Part shown: one piece after another, positions 18,697 to 26,964 of the stretch | How the letters are laid out: each line of letters starts with the position of its first letter | How positions within the stretch are numbered: the stretch's first letter is position 1 | Origin: Leptospira brenneri | GTDB taxonomy: Bacteria; Spirochaetota; Leptospiria; Leptospirales; Leptospiraceae | Length of the DNA stretch: 64,000 nt | Reading direction: 5' to 3' | NCBI RefSeq assembly: GCF_002812125.1 | Contig: NZ_NPDQ01000006.1 | Coordinates: 124,001-188,000 of the forward strand | Position numbers and translations under genes: made by a program | Notes under the pieces: generated by a model | What the model was told of the DNA's origin: nothing | The model's database searches: none | The model's input: the letters and a program-made list of their open reading frames with translations, nothing else

Positions 18697-19759
18697 TAAA
18701 CTTGCATTTTTTATTTTAGCCTTAGTTCTCATTTCTCTTTCTCCAGTTTTTGGGAAAGAGAAAGAACTTAGCCCTGAACAAATTTCCAAAAAAAAAGAAG
18801 TCCTTTCGAAAATGGTTCGTTATGGAACGAGCCAAGAAAGGAAACAAGCATTAGGTGAGCTCACGCGTTTCCCTAAAGAAAATGCTTCCGAACTTTATGA
18901 GCTTGTAGGCGAACAATTAAAAACAGAAAAAGACATGGGGATGAAAATTGTCCTCTTAAAAACCATTGGTGATTTGGACTTAAAAGAAAACAAAGATACC
19001 ATCATTGGTCTGTTTGAAGATTCTAATGAAGACGTAGTCAAACAAGCGGTAACTTCTGCAAAAAAGATGAAACTAGCGGAAGCCACAAATCCCTTACTCG
19101 AAAAAGTAAAAAAGGAAGATTTTACTAAAAATTCAAATTCATTAAGTCTCTACATCAGCGCTCTTGGGGAATTGCCAGATGGAAAGATAGCAGCTCCCTT
19201 CTTAGAAACAAAGTTTCGTGAAAAGTTTAATAATGCAGATATGCGGGGCCAAATTGCTTTGTATTTTGGCGGTGTATTGTATGCAGATTCAGAGTCAGCG
19301 TTGATGGAAGTAGCTTTTGATGAAATCCAACCCACCACTCTTCGATGTTATTCGATGAATACTCTTGGTAAATTAAAATCCGAAACAGCAAAACCTAAGT
19401 TATATGAACTATTGGATTCTTTGAAAAAAACCGCAGGTAAATTGGATGCTAAAAAAGCCCAATCCTTAAAAATTTATGCAATCGGTGCCCTTGTGACTAT
19501 GGGGGACAAAGAAGTTTTCCAAGAACTAAATGAATTTGCTCGTGATGATGATAGTATGGTGAGACTTCGTGCCATTGAATTTATGGGAAGTTTGAAAGAT
19601 CCCAAAGCTTTAGAACTTTTGGAATACAAACGCGACAGAGACCCAAGTCCCAAAGTCCAAAAAGCTGCTAAAAAAGCCATCGACCAAATCAATGGGAAAG
19701 AAACAGCTCCCGAAGAAGAAAAATCGACGGAAGAAAAACCAGAAGAAGAACCCAAATGA
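18575..19759 (+). CDS. HEAT-repeat exported protein, start codon unclear
   Basis: The well-supported part begins just after 18696 with a signal-peptide-like segment ([20 protein letters not shown]), then a charged helix and HEAT-type repeats up to about residue 370, and an acidic tail ([14 protein letters not shown]). No ATG, GTG or TTG in this frame lies near the signal peptide. The nearest is TTG 18575, deep inside the response-regulator gene, which would put about 45 extra residues in front. A non-standard start such as ATT 18713, or a frameshift from the receiver frame, are alternatives. It overlaps the next gene by 4 nt (ATGA). HEAT repeats usually mediate protein contacts. Confidence 0.75.
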   Translation: MKNYPKTSKTYSISFGRIWKTNISSKLSTAVSSNWNHSNSNKLAFFILALVLISLSPVFGKEKELSPEQISKKKEVLSKMVRYGTSQERKQALGELTRFPKENASELYELVGEQLKTEKDMGMKIVLLKTIGDLDLKENKDTIIGLFEDSNEDVVKQAVTSAKKMKLAEATNPLLEKVKKEDFTKNSNSLSLYISALGELPDGKIAAPFLETKFREKFNNADMRGQIALYFGGVLYADSESALMEVAFDEIQPTTLRCYSMNTLGKLKSETAKPKLYELLDSLKKTAGKLDAKKAQSLKIYAIGALVTMGDKEVFQELNEFARDDDSMVRLRAIEFMGSLKDPKALELLEYKRDRDPSPKVQKAAKKAIDQINGKETAPEEEKSTEEKPEEEPK

Positions 19760-20253
19760 AATCCAAGGTTTTTCTTTTACTCCTTCTTTCTTTTTTTGTT
19801 TTTACAAATGGTTCTCTGCATTCCGAAGAAGACGGTAGGTATACCGGTCCCATTTCTCGTTCCGAAAAACGAATCTTAGATGGGAAATCAGAATTTCAGA
19901 AATCGGGAACCTTTCCTTTGGAGTGGAAATTGTTTTTTAAAGGAAAACAAGGGGATTTTGTTGTTTTTTATGACTTAAATGGTGATGAGATCCACTACCG
20001 ATACAGACGTAATAAATTTGATTTGGACGGTGAATTTTTTGTAAAGGATCTGTTTCCTGGAAATCCATATAGAGTGAAGGGTGAATGGATTGGGTATTAT
20101 TTTTATTCTATGGATGAAAGAGGAAAACGTTCTTCTCTTCCCACCCCTAAAAAACTCCCAGCAGAACCTAAAGAATTTGTAGATAGACAAACCATTCCTA
20201 TTTTTAAACTCCAAGAGTATATTGAGGTTAGGACTGACGATCTTTTGTATTAA
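19756..20253 (+). CDS. Small exported protein of unknown function
   Basis: 165 residues. A signal peptide ([23 protein letters not shown]) precedes a mature part of about 140 residues rich in beta-type, aromatic and charged residues (GDFVVFYDLNGDEIHYRYRR). No family is recognised. It overlaps the HEAT-protein gene by ATGA, so it is co-translated, and its end overlaps the end of the convergent outer-membrane protein gene by 4 nt. Confidence 0.75.
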   Translation: MKSKVFLLLLLSFFVFTNGSLHSEEDGRYTGPISRSEKRILDGKSEFQKSGTFPLEWKLFFKGKQGDFVVFYDLNGDEIHYRYRRNKFDLDGEFFVKDLFPGNPYRVKGEWIGYYFYSMDERGKRSSLPTPKKLPAEPKEFVDRQTIPIFKLQEYIEVRTDDLLY

Positions 20254-21842
20254 AAATCAAATTTTTGTAATAGTTGAAAGTTGATAAATAAAATTGGGTT
20301 GGGGTCATTTTCCTTTTCCGAATAACTTACGTTTAGTGAAATAAAAGGGCTTACCCATTTGAGTTTGATGATTTCTTGTCTATCGGTTAAGTTGATATTA
20401 AAATCAGTGGCATAAGTCCAGTTTTCAAACCAAGCTCTGGTATAAGGATGGCCTTCTCGAAAGATAGCACTTAACTCTAATAAATTTCCTGGATCAATAG
20501 GAATGGCTAATTTCCCTTCCCATTGCCCTCCTGTTTCTCTAGATTCAAATCCAACAGAGACTACTGCTTTTTCTTTTCTCCATTCGTAAAATGCGGCTCG
20601 TCCCAATTCATTCCAATGGTAATTTCCTGATTCATTGTATTCTCTATACCGGTAAATCAAGTTCCCCCATTCACTGATGAAAAATGGAAAAAATCCAGAC
20701 CTTCCATTTTCATACCGATGTCCTTCCGTTGAACTTAAGAATTCAGATCCAATCAAATGTTTGAAATTGGTTCTAAGATAACCTAGAACTTGTGGGATTT
20801 GTGGTCTAACTTCTTCAGGTGATACCATTCCATAGAGTAAGGGTGAGTCTCGGTACATTGTGGCATCTAAAAAAAATTTAGATTCAGGAGATTCTGATTT
20901 TAGATAAAAAAATCCCACAGATTCTTTTTTATCAAATATAGATTCCGATTGAACTCTATGGGTTCCCCAGTCTTTCGAATTCCAAGAATCATTGATATAC
21001 AAACTTGATTTTTGGTCTCCCATAGACCAAACTCCCGAATAGGATTTGTTTGGTGATACAAAATAAAGTCCAGGATGGGAAGAAAATGAAGCTGCATGAT
21101 AAATTCCCAGTTCATATTCTTTTCCTTCATTTAAGAACCGATAACCGAAAAAATTTGTATATAACATGGGTTGGGGGAGGGGAGATCCAGTTCGTTCCAG
21201 TTGGGAATAAAAGTTCGGATCTTTGGCAAAGTAAAAATGGGGAATTGGTTTATAGCGGTTTCCTGAGGTAAATCGTAATTGTTTGAAAGTTAGATTGGTT
21301 CCATAAGAAAAGTCTTCATCTCTTTTTTCTATGATCCAAATTTGTCCCTTGTTCCTTCCTCCGAAAAATATAGAAGAATGGTTTTTTTCTTTTCTGGGTA
21401 GATAACGAACATCTAAGTTTTGGTAAGTGAATCCGAAAAAAAGTTCCGAAGGTGGATCCGTTGTATTTGTTGAAAGTGATAGGTCTTTTTTGGTGTTCTT
21501 TGATTTGTTTATCTCCGAATGGTTTCGATTGGTTTGGGGATCTGATTCAGATTGAGATTTTCCCTTCTCGGCAAATTTTTGTTTGGTGGCATATAAGGTG
21601 ATTTGTTTTTGTTTCCAAACCTTGGATACGAGAGCTGCATCTTTTCCTTTGAGGGATCTTTTCCATTCTAAAAAGATTTCAGGTGGTTGTTTTGCTTTTT
21701 CCTTCCAGGCTGCGGCCAAATGAGGGGGAAAACCTGCCTGCAAAAGTTCTGGAACAGAAATTTGATCCGGCTTTTTTTCTACGGCTTGTAAACTCTGTAC
21801 GAAACAAATCCACAAAATAACGCCAATTTTCTGCCAATCCAC
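20250..21842 (-). CDS. Putative outer-membrane beta-barrel with N-terminal helical region
   Basis: 530 residues. A signal peptide (about 1-20, ending SLQA) is followed by a helical, Lys-rich region to about 125 (including LLQAGFPPHLAAAWKEKAKQ), then some 400 residues of aromatic, alternating strand sequence ending LLQKFDF with a C-terminal Phe. That is the layout of an outer-membrane barrel with a periplasmic N-terminal extension. The function is unknown. A good promoter sits at 21910-21938 on the same strand. Confidence 0.7.
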   Translation of the reverse strand: MDWQKIGVILWICFVQSLQAVEKKPDQISVPELLQAGFPPHLAAAWKEKAKQPPEIFLEWKRSLKGKDAALVSKVWKQKQITLYATKQKFAEKGKSQSESDPQTNRNHSEINKSKNTKKDLSLSTNTTDPPSELFFGFTYQNLDVRYLPRKEKNHSSIFFGGRNKGQIWIIEKRDEDFSYGTNLTFKQLRFTSGNRYKPIPHFYFAKDPNFYSQLERTGSPLPQPMLYTNFFGYRFLNEGKEYELGIYHAASFSSHPGLYFVSPNKSYSGVWSMGDQKSSLYINDSWNSKDWGTHRVQSESIFDKKESVGFFYLKSESPESKFFLDATMYRDSPLLYGMVSPEEVRPQIPQVLGYLRTNFKHLIGSEFLSSTEGHRYENGRSGFFPFFISEWGNLIYRYREYNESGNYHWNELGRAAFYEWRKEKAVVSVGFESRETGGQWEGKLAIPIDPGNLLELSAIFREGHPYTRAWFENWTYATDFNINLTDRQEIIKLKWVSPFISLNVSYSEKENDPNPILFINFQLLQKFDF

Positions 21843-21909
21843 CAGGATTTAGGTTTGAAATTTCGTTTTTTAGCCCCCATTCGGATTGCTTTTTTTAAAA
21901 AAGGGACAT

Positions 21910-21938
21910 ATTTTATACCTCCCAAATCAAAAAATCAA
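21910..21938 (-). promoter_or_regulatory. Sigma-70-type promoter for the 530-residue barrel gene
   Basis: On the minus strand TTGATT (21938-21933) is followed after 17 nt by TAAAAT (21915-21910), about 68 nt before the ATG of the gene that ends at 20250. Spacing is ideal and both boxes match four or five consensus positions. Confidence 0.5.
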
Positions 21939-22011
21939 TCTCCCAGGCGGGTTTTGTCCCAGGTGAATGCTAAATTTATATGTAGAAACCGATAAAAACG
22001 TGAAAAAAATA

Positions 22012-22055
22012 TTGACTTAACTTCTCAAATGTTAAGTAGTGTAAACAAGCGTTTA
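22012..22055 (+). promoter_or_regulatory. Inverted repeats at a possible promoter of the 71-residue ORF
   Basis: A 7-bp inverted repeat ACTTAAC (22015-22021) / GTTAAGT (22031-22037) overlaps a TTGACT -35-like box (22012-22017). A second small repeat, TAAAC (22042-22046) / GTTTA (22051-22055), follows. No convincing -10 stands at 17 nt; TAGTGT at 19 nt and several TATTAT-like sites further on are candidates. The layout resembles an operator over a promoter. The rest of 21843-22119 is AT-rich with no gene. Confidence 0.4.
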
Positions 22056-22119
22056 GTATATTATTGGTATTATTTTTTAGTTTTATGTCGTCTAACATGA
22101 TGACGGGGAGGAAAAACCT

Positions 22120-22335
22120 ATGATCGTTCGATCCATCCAACAACCCGCTTACAACCGCCACAAGGACTCAGGTCTCGCTGGCCAAGGTCCGAAAAAGGGA
22201 TTTTCCCAGAACCAAACTGGGAAGACCTTTGAAGAGTATTTAATGGAAGCCTTCCAAGGGGAAGTGGTTCAAAAAGGAGAGTGGGTTTCCCCAGGTCTCT
22301 CCGATCTTGGCCAAAAAAACCTGAAGAGGATGTAG
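22120..22335 (+). CDS. Small protein of unknown function (71 residues)
   Basis: 71 residues, hydrophilic and Gln/Gly-rich, with one helical motif (TFEEYLMEAFQGEVV). There is no signal peptide or membrane segment. The start is well supported: GGGGAGG stands at good spacing before the ATG, behind a 277-bp upstream region with a promoter-like box and inverted repeats. GC content is visibly higher than in the flanks. An imperfect hairpin follows at 22349-22371. I do not recognise the family. Confidence 0.6.
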   Translation: MIVRSIQQPAYNRHKDSGLAGQGPKKGFSQNQTGKTFEEYLMEAFQGEVVQKGEWVSPGLSDLGQKNLKRM

Positions 22336-22348
22336 AACCAAAATACTG

Positions 22349-22371
22349 GCTCCCGTTCTAGAACGAGGAGC
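22349..22371 (+). terminator. Hairpin between the 71-residue ORF and the ABC permease
   Basis: GCTCC pairs with GGAGC and CGTTC with GAACG around a TA centre, with one bulged A. No T-run follows on either strand, so it may be a weak terminator, an mRNA-processing element or a binding site. It lies 13 nt after the small ORF and 20 nt before the permease ATG. Confidence 0.3.
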
Positions 22372-22391
22372 TAGCGGCCGACAATCAAAGT

Positions 22392-23141
22392 ATGGAGAAA
22401 GTATCCATACTTTGGGCTCTCGTTCGGCGTGACTATGCACTGCAATATGCAGGATCCTTTCTGGGCATCTCCTGGATGTTCTTGCAAAACCTAGTGCTCA
22501 TCAGCATGTACGCACTGGTTTTTTTGGTGCTCAATTTAAAAACTCCCTCCACACAAGAAGATTTCACTGCCTATCTTTTAACAGGGTTACTCTATTGGAT
22601 TCCCATCCAAGAGCTCCTAGTCCGAGGAACGGGGATCCTGACTGACAATCGCGCTTTATTAAAAAGATCCAGTCTTGGAATTGATTTATTTTTATGGATT
22701 CCCTATGTACAATTTTTGATTCATAGCCTCATCACATCCATTCCTGTTTTTATCTATTTAGCATATTCGGGAAAATTAAATCTTGCGGGAGTTTTCGTTG
22801 GATATTTGACCCTTGTGTTTTCTGGATTGTATTTGATGCTACTCCTTCATTATCTTTCGCGGTTGAATATTTTGTTAAAAGATATATCACCTTTAATTCG
22901 TTTGGTGAGCCAACTTATTTTCTGGGGAATTCCTGTTTTGTATTATCCCACTGGATTACTAAAGGAGTGGAACGGATTCAATCCATTCACGATCCCTTTG
23001 GATGTCTTTCGTAGTTCCGTTATTTCTGGTTTTACTCCTCAGTTTGATTGGATCCAAATTTTACCATTTCTGTTTTCGTTTTTTTTGGTTTACTTACTTG
23101 CGAAACGTAAATTCCAGTCGGTAATTTTGGATCATCTATAA
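22392..23141 (+). CDS. ABC-2 type polysaccharide exporter permease (Wzm-like)
   Basis: 249 residues with six hydrophobic segments. The N-terminal RRDYALQYAGSFLGISWMFL is typical of the ABC-2 permease of O-antigen, teichoic or capsular polysaccharide exporters. It would form the inner-membrane channel with the ATPase encoded 5 nt downstream. No strong ribosome-binding site is seen before the ATG. With Wzt and Ugd next to it, export of a lipopolysaccharide O-chain or similar glycan is likely. Confidence 0.9.
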   Translation: MEKVSILWALVRRDYALQYAGSFLGISWMFLQNLVLISMYALVFLVLNLKTPSTQEDFTAYLLTGLLYWIPIQELLVRGTGILTDNRALLKRSSLGIDLFLWIPYVQFLIHSLITSIPVFIYLAYSGKLNLAGVFVGYLTLVFSGLYLMLLLHYLSRLNILLKDISPLIRLVSQLIFWGIPVLYYPTGLLKEWNGFNPFTIPLDVFRSSVISGFTPQFDWIQILPFLFSFFLVYLLAKRKFQSVILDHL

Positions 23142-23146
23142 ATCCA

Positions 23147-24346
23147 ATGATTTCTGTTGTTTTAGAAAATCTTTCTAAAGATTACCATGGATTTTCAAAA
23201 CCTTGGAAAAGAATCCTTGCTGGCCTTAGTTTTGGATATTTTGGTATCGATTCAAATTTTACCGCTTTACGATCATTAAGTTTTCGAGTAGATCCTGGTG
23301 AAATTTTAGGAATCATTGGTAGAAACGGAGCCGGAAAATCCACACTTTTAAAATTGATTACGGGTGTGATTCGAAAAGACAAAGGAAATCTTTTTGTTAA
23401 TGGATCCGTTCGTGCCCTTCTTGAATTAAGTGTTGGATTTAATCCCGAACTTTCTGGAGAAGAGAATGTTTATTACAATGGACTTGTTTGGGGTTACAAA
23501 CCGTCCGAAATCAAAGAACTAACAGACTCCATTTTTGAATTTGCGGAGTTGAATGAGTTTCGAAAGACTCCTTTAAAGAATTATAGTTCCGGGATGGCAA
23601 TGCGACTTGGTTTTAGTTTGGCCACTGCGAAACGACCAGACATCCTCATTGTGGATGAAGCTTTGGCAGTTGGGGATGCTAGTTTTCAACAAAAATGTTT
23701 AAAAAGAATTAAGGAATTTTCAAACCTTGGATCCTGCATTTTAGTTGTGAGCCATGATCTTGGTCTCATTTCTTATTTTTGCACAAGAGTGATCCTCTTA
23801 AACAAGGGAAGTATCTTATTTGATGGAAATCCTAAAGATGCCATTGAAGAATATATGTATGTGTTAGCTGGCGGATCAGAGACTTCAACTGCACATAATT
23901 CTGAAACGATAAAGGACATCCAAATTTTTCTGAAAAATCCAAAAGGTTTGGATACTCGCCATCATTTTCTTGGGGAAAAAGCCACTCTTCGGATCGAGTT
24001 CCAAACGATTCGACCCATTACAGAGGGAACCATTGGTTTTCATATTGATAGCGAAAAGGGGATTCGAATTTTCGGAACCAATTCCCACCATCTGGGAAAA
24101 CCTAACCTAACCTTGAATGGACCAGAACGTTCGGTAGTGGAATTCCAATTCCCTATCCAGTTTGGGGAAGGAAAATACAGTTTGGGAGTTTCCATCCACA
24201 AGGGTGAATCTCATATCGAGGGAAGTTACTTTTGGGGAGAATCTGTTTTGGATTTTGAGGTAGAGAGAGGGAAAATTGAGAAATTTGTTGGGCTTTCTTA
24301 TTTACCCACTGAATTTTCCATTCAGTTCCTTCCCAAATCAGACTAG
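23147..24346 (+). CDS. Polysaccharide ABC exporter ATPase (Wzt-like) with C-terminal glycan-binding domain
   Basis: 399 residues. The nucleotide-binding domain (1 to about 240) shows Walker A GRNGAGKST (near 58), the signature NYSSGM, Walker B ILIVDEALAVGD and the switch His in VVSHD. Residues about 260-395 form a beta-rich extension like Wzt_C (PF14524), which reads the terminal structure of the O-chain in known systems. It therefore belongs to a Wzm/Wzt export route with a substrate-binding ATPase. The gene is paired with the permease 5 nt upstream. Confidence 0.92.
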   Translation: MISVVLENLSKDYHGFSKPWKRILAGLSFGYFGIDSNFTALRSLSFRVDPGEILGIIGRNGAGKSTLLKLITGVIRKDKGNLFVNGSVRALLELSVGFNPELSGEENVYYNGLVWGYKPSEIKELTDSIFEFAELNEFRKTPLKNYSSGMAMRLGFSLATAKRPDILIVDEALAVGDASFQQKCLKRIKEFSNLGSCILVVSHDLGLISYFCTRVILLNKGSILFDGNPKDAIEEYMYVLAGGSETSTAHNSETIKDIQIFLKNPKGLDTRHHFLGEKATLRIEFQTIRPITEGTIGFHIDSEKGIRIFGTNSHHLGKPNLTLNGPERSVVEFQFPIQFGEGKYSLGVSIHKGESHIEGSYFWGESVLDFEVERGKIEKFVGLSYLPTEFSIQFLPKSD

Positions 24347-24354
24347 AAAAACGG

Positions 24355-24370
24355 TTTCCTTTAAAGGAAA
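24355..24370. repeat. Perfect 16-bp palindrome between wzt-like gene and ugd
   Basis: TTTCCTTTAAAGGAAA is self-complementary and ends 21 nt before the Ugd ATG. It could fold as a short hairpin, or serve as a protein-binding site. No T-run follows. The 45-bp gap suggests a control point inside the exporter/ugd run. Confidence 0.45.
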
Positions 24371-24391
24371 AAATTAAATTCTGGAAATCCT

Positions 24392-25696
24392 ATGAAAGTT
24401 TGTGTGGTCGGAACCGGATATGTAGGCCTTGTTGCAGGGACCTGTTTTGCTGAATATGGCAATGAAGTTATTTGTATTGATAAAGACGAAAAAAAAATAA
24501 ACGATCTTAAAAAAGGGATCATCCCCATCTATGAACCAGGGTTATCCGAACTTGTGGAAAGGAATCACAAAGAGGGAAGACTCTTGTTTTCCACTTCGCT
24601 AAAAGAAGGTGTGGAATCTTCTGAGTTTGTTTTTATTGCAGTAGGAACTCCGACTTCTGATAATGGGTCTGCTGATTTGCGATTTGTTTTTGCCGTGGCC
24701 GAAGAGGTCGGTAAAACAATGAACGGCTATAAAATCATCGTCGATAAATCTACAGTTCCCGTGGGAACCGCAGACCAAGTAAAAGCAATTGTTGCTAAAA
24801 ACACAAAACACCCGTTTGATGTTGTTTCTAACCCTGAGTTTTTAAAAGAAGGTGCTGCGATTGAAGACTTTATGCGACCTGAGCGTGTTGTGATTGGTGC
24901 TGAGTCTGAAAATGCTGCTAAAAAAATGAGCGAGTTGTATTCCCCTTTTGTACTGAACGGGAACCCAATCATTACCATGAGCATTCGTTCTGCTGAGCTC
25001 ACAAAATATGCATGTAACGCTTTTCTCGCTACTAAAATTTCTTTCGTCAATGAAATTGCTAACCTCTGTGATGCGGTTGGTGCCAACTATGATGATGTGA
25101 GAAAAGGGATGGGAACTGATTCTAGGATTGGGCGTCAGTTTTTGTATGCAGGAATTGGTTACGGTGGATCTTGTTTCCCAAAAGATGTAAGAGCTCTTCT
25201 TCGCACCGCTGAAGAAGTAAAAGCTCCGATGCATATCATTCAATCTGTCGAAGATGTAAATGAAAAACAAAAAACTCGCCTAACAGATAAAATTTTTGAA
25301 CACTTTAAGTCAACGGATATGAAAGGGAAAACTTTTGGTATTTGGGGATTATCTTTCAAACCAGGAACAGATGATATGCGTGAAGCTCCATCGATTCCTC
25401 TCATTTATGAACTGCATAAAAACGGAGCAAAAATTCAAGTTTTTGATCCAGCTTCTATGGAAACTTCTAAATATTATTTTGATGGAAAGGTAGAATACAA
25501 AAAGGATGCTTATTCGGCTCTCCAAGGGGCTGATGCGATGTTACTTTTGACGGAGTGGCGCGAATTCAGAGAACCTGATTTTAATAAAATTAAGAGCCTA
25601 CTAAAAAGCCCACTTGTTTTTGATGGAAGAAATCAATACAAACCAACTCTCATGAATGAGTTAGGTTTTACTTACTATTCTATCGGAAATAGATAA
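24392..25696 (+). CDS. UDP-glucose 6-dehydrogenase
   Basis: 434 residues. It oxidises UDP-glucose to UDP-glucuronate with NAD, a precursor for acidic surface polysaccharides. The Rossmann start VVGTGYVGLVAGTCFAEYG, the central VSNPEFLKEGAAIEDFMRPERVVIG, the catalytic Cys in GYGGSCFPKD (about 264) and the C-terminal LSFKPGTDDMREAPS are all in place. Length fits the bacterial Ugd/TuaD group. It lies 45 nt after the Wzt-like gene, in line with a shared role in surface-glycan synthesis. Confidence 0.95.
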   Translation: MKVCVVGTGYVGLVAGTCFAEYGNEVICIDKDEKKINDLKKGIIPIYEPGLSELVERNHKEGRLLFSTSLKEGVESSEFVFIAVGTPTSDNGSADLRFVFAVAEEVGKTMNGYKIIVDKSTVPVGTADQVKAIVAKNTKHPFDVVSNPEFLKEGAAIEDFMRPERVVIGAESENAAKKMSELYSPFVLNGNPIITMSIRSAELTKYACNAFLATKISFVNEIANLCDAVGANYDDVRKGMGTDSRIGRQFLYAGIGYGGSCFPKDVRALLRTAEEVKAPMHIIQSVEDVNEKQKTRLTDKIFEHFKSTDMKGKTFGIWGLSFKPGTDDMREAPSIPLIYELHKNGAKIQVFDPASMETSKYYFDGKVEYKKDAYSALQGADAMLLLTEWREFREPDFNKIKSLLKSPLVFDGRNQYKPTLMNELGFTYYSIGNR

Positions 25697-25707
25697 ACGA
25701 TTGTTAC

Positions 25708-25742
25708 TTAGTCTAACAGAGATGAAATTTCTGTTGGACTAA
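25708..25742. terminator. Strong hairpin between convergent ugd and thioredoxin-like gene
   Basis: Arms of 13 nt (25708-25720 and 25730-25742) pair with one T-G position and a 9-nt loop. The right arm includes the stop codon of the minus-strand gene. T-runs are weak on both sides. Position and symmetry suggest a two-way terminator. Confidence 0.55.
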
Positions 25743-26560
25743 AACCCTCTTTCAATTTCGGACAAAGCTTCGTTGCACATTGATTTATCTGAATCGGAAG
25801 TTAGTTGTGGTTTGATTTCTGTAAGTATTGACTTTGCTAGTTTTGATTCACCGGAATCTTTTAGGGTTAATCCATAGTAAAGTTTAGCGGTTGTTTTGCG
25901 GTTTGAGGTTGGATAAGTTTCTAGAAATTCTTTCCACGCTTTTACGGCAGACTCTTTTGGTCCATGGATGGATTTTACCAAGTTTAAGTTAAACTGAGCA
26001 TTTTCTTTGAGTACTGGTAAAGTTTTGGATTTTTGAACCGTCTCGGTAAATTGAATTTCTGCTTTTTCAAATTCTTTATTTTGAAAATATAATAATCCTA
26101 ATCGAAAATGAATGTCTGGGCTATTTACATTTCGCCTAAGTTCTGTTTTAAGGTAAGATTCTATATTTGGTTCTTGGAGAATCCTTCTTGTGACTCCTAA
26201 AATGTCTTCTTTTGTGGCAAGACCTGCGATTTTTGTTACATAGTTTCCATCCCCATCCAGAAATAGGATGGTTGGATACCCTTCAATATTGTATTTTTTT
26301 CGTAAGTTAGGAAATTCTTCACCATCTAACCGAACCTTTACGAAGCTATCCAAAACCTTGTTTACTTCCGGATCGGGAAAAATTTCTTTTTCTAAAACCA
26401 AACAATAAGTGCACCAATCAGCAAATACATCTACAATGATAAATTTTTTGTCCTGTTTTGCGGTTTCGAATCCCTTTTGGATCGAACTTCCCCATGGGGA
26501 TTCGGAAAATAAGGAAGTGGAAAGTAGAAGGAAACAAATTGGAAGAATCTTACGAACCAT
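25739..26560 (-). CDS. Exported thioredoxin-fold protein with TPR-like C-terminus
   Basis: 273 residues from the ATG at 26560, which gives a proper signal peptide (MVRKILPICFLLLSTSLFSES); an upstream start at 26602 would bury it. The thioredoxin domain (about 30-140) has the redox motif CxxC in ADWCTYCLVLE and a cis-Pro in EGYPTILFL, close to the C-terminal domain of DsbD and to thioredoxin_7 proteins. Residues 150-270 are helical and TPR-like. It is probably a periplasmic thiol reductase or isomerase; the partner is not known. Confidence 0.85.
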   Translation of the reverse strand: MVRKILPICFLLLSTSLFSESPWGSSIQKGFETAKQDKKFIIVDVFADWCTYCLVLEKEIFPDPEVNKVLDSFVKVRLDGEEFPNLRKKYNIEGYPTILFLDGDGNYVTKIAGLATKEDILGVTRRILQEPNIESYLKTELRRNVNSPDIHFRLGLLYFQNKEFEKAEIQFTETVQKSKTLPVLKENAQFNLNLVKSIHGPKESAVKAWKEFLETYPTSNRKTTAKLYYGLTLKDSGESKLAKSILTEIKPQLTSDSDKSMCNEALSEIERGF

Positions 26561-26658
26561 CTCCTTGAATCTTAATGTTTTTCCCTTCGTTTGAATAGTC
26601 AATTTTCGCTTTTTCGAAATGGATTGGCTGGTTTCTATGGTCGAGAGAAGGTCAAAAT

Positions 26659-26937
26659 ATGGAATTTTTACTGAAATTGGAAGAACTACTCCGCAAACGT
26701 AAGGAAGAATTGCCTGAAAAATCTTATACTGCCGAGCTCTTCCGTGATGGTGTTGACCGTATCCTTAAAAAAATTGGCGAAGAAGCAGGCGAAGTGATCA
26801 TTGCTGCAAAAAACCCCAATGAAAAAGAACTCATTCACGAAATTGCAGATTTGGTATTCCATCTGGAAGTTCTAATGGTGGAGAAAGGAATTAGTTTATC
26901 TACCATCGCAAAAGAATTGGAAAAACGCCACAGCTAA
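26659..26937 (+). CDS. hisE: Phosphoribosyl-ATP pyrophosphatase
   Basis: 92 residues. It hydrolyses PR-ATP to PR-AMP, the second step of histidine synthesis. The all-alpha MazG-like fold is shown by [16 protein letters not shown] with the metal-binding Glu residues and by [14 protein letters not shown] with its Asp. It is a stand-alone HisE, not fused to HisI. GAGAAGG precedes the ATG. It is divergent from the thioredoxin-like gene (98 bp between starts) and is followed by lpxK. Confidence 0.93.
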   Translation: MEFLLKLEELLRKRKEELPEKSYTAELFRDGVDRILKKIGEEAGEVIIAAKNPNEKELIHEIADLVFHLEVLMVEKGISLSTIAKELEKRHS

Positions 26938-26944
26938 ACTAATT

Positions 26945-26960
26945 GTTTCCCATTGGAAAC
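26945..26960 (+). promoter_or_regulatory. Hairpin covering the lpxK ribosome-binding region
   Basis: GTTTCC (26945-26950) and GGAAAC (26955-26960) form a 6-bp stem with a CATT loop. It ends 4 nt before the lpxK ATG. The only purine-rich ribosome-binding candidate, GGAAA, is in the right arm, so folding would hide it. Confidence 0.35.
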
Positions 26961-26964
26961 TTAA

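Noticed and set aside
24842..25270. 142-codon open frame on the minus strand within the UDP-glucose dehydrogenase gene
   Set aside because: It is fully antisense to a strongly conserved gene and its product shows no motif; codon structure of the plus-strand gene explains it.
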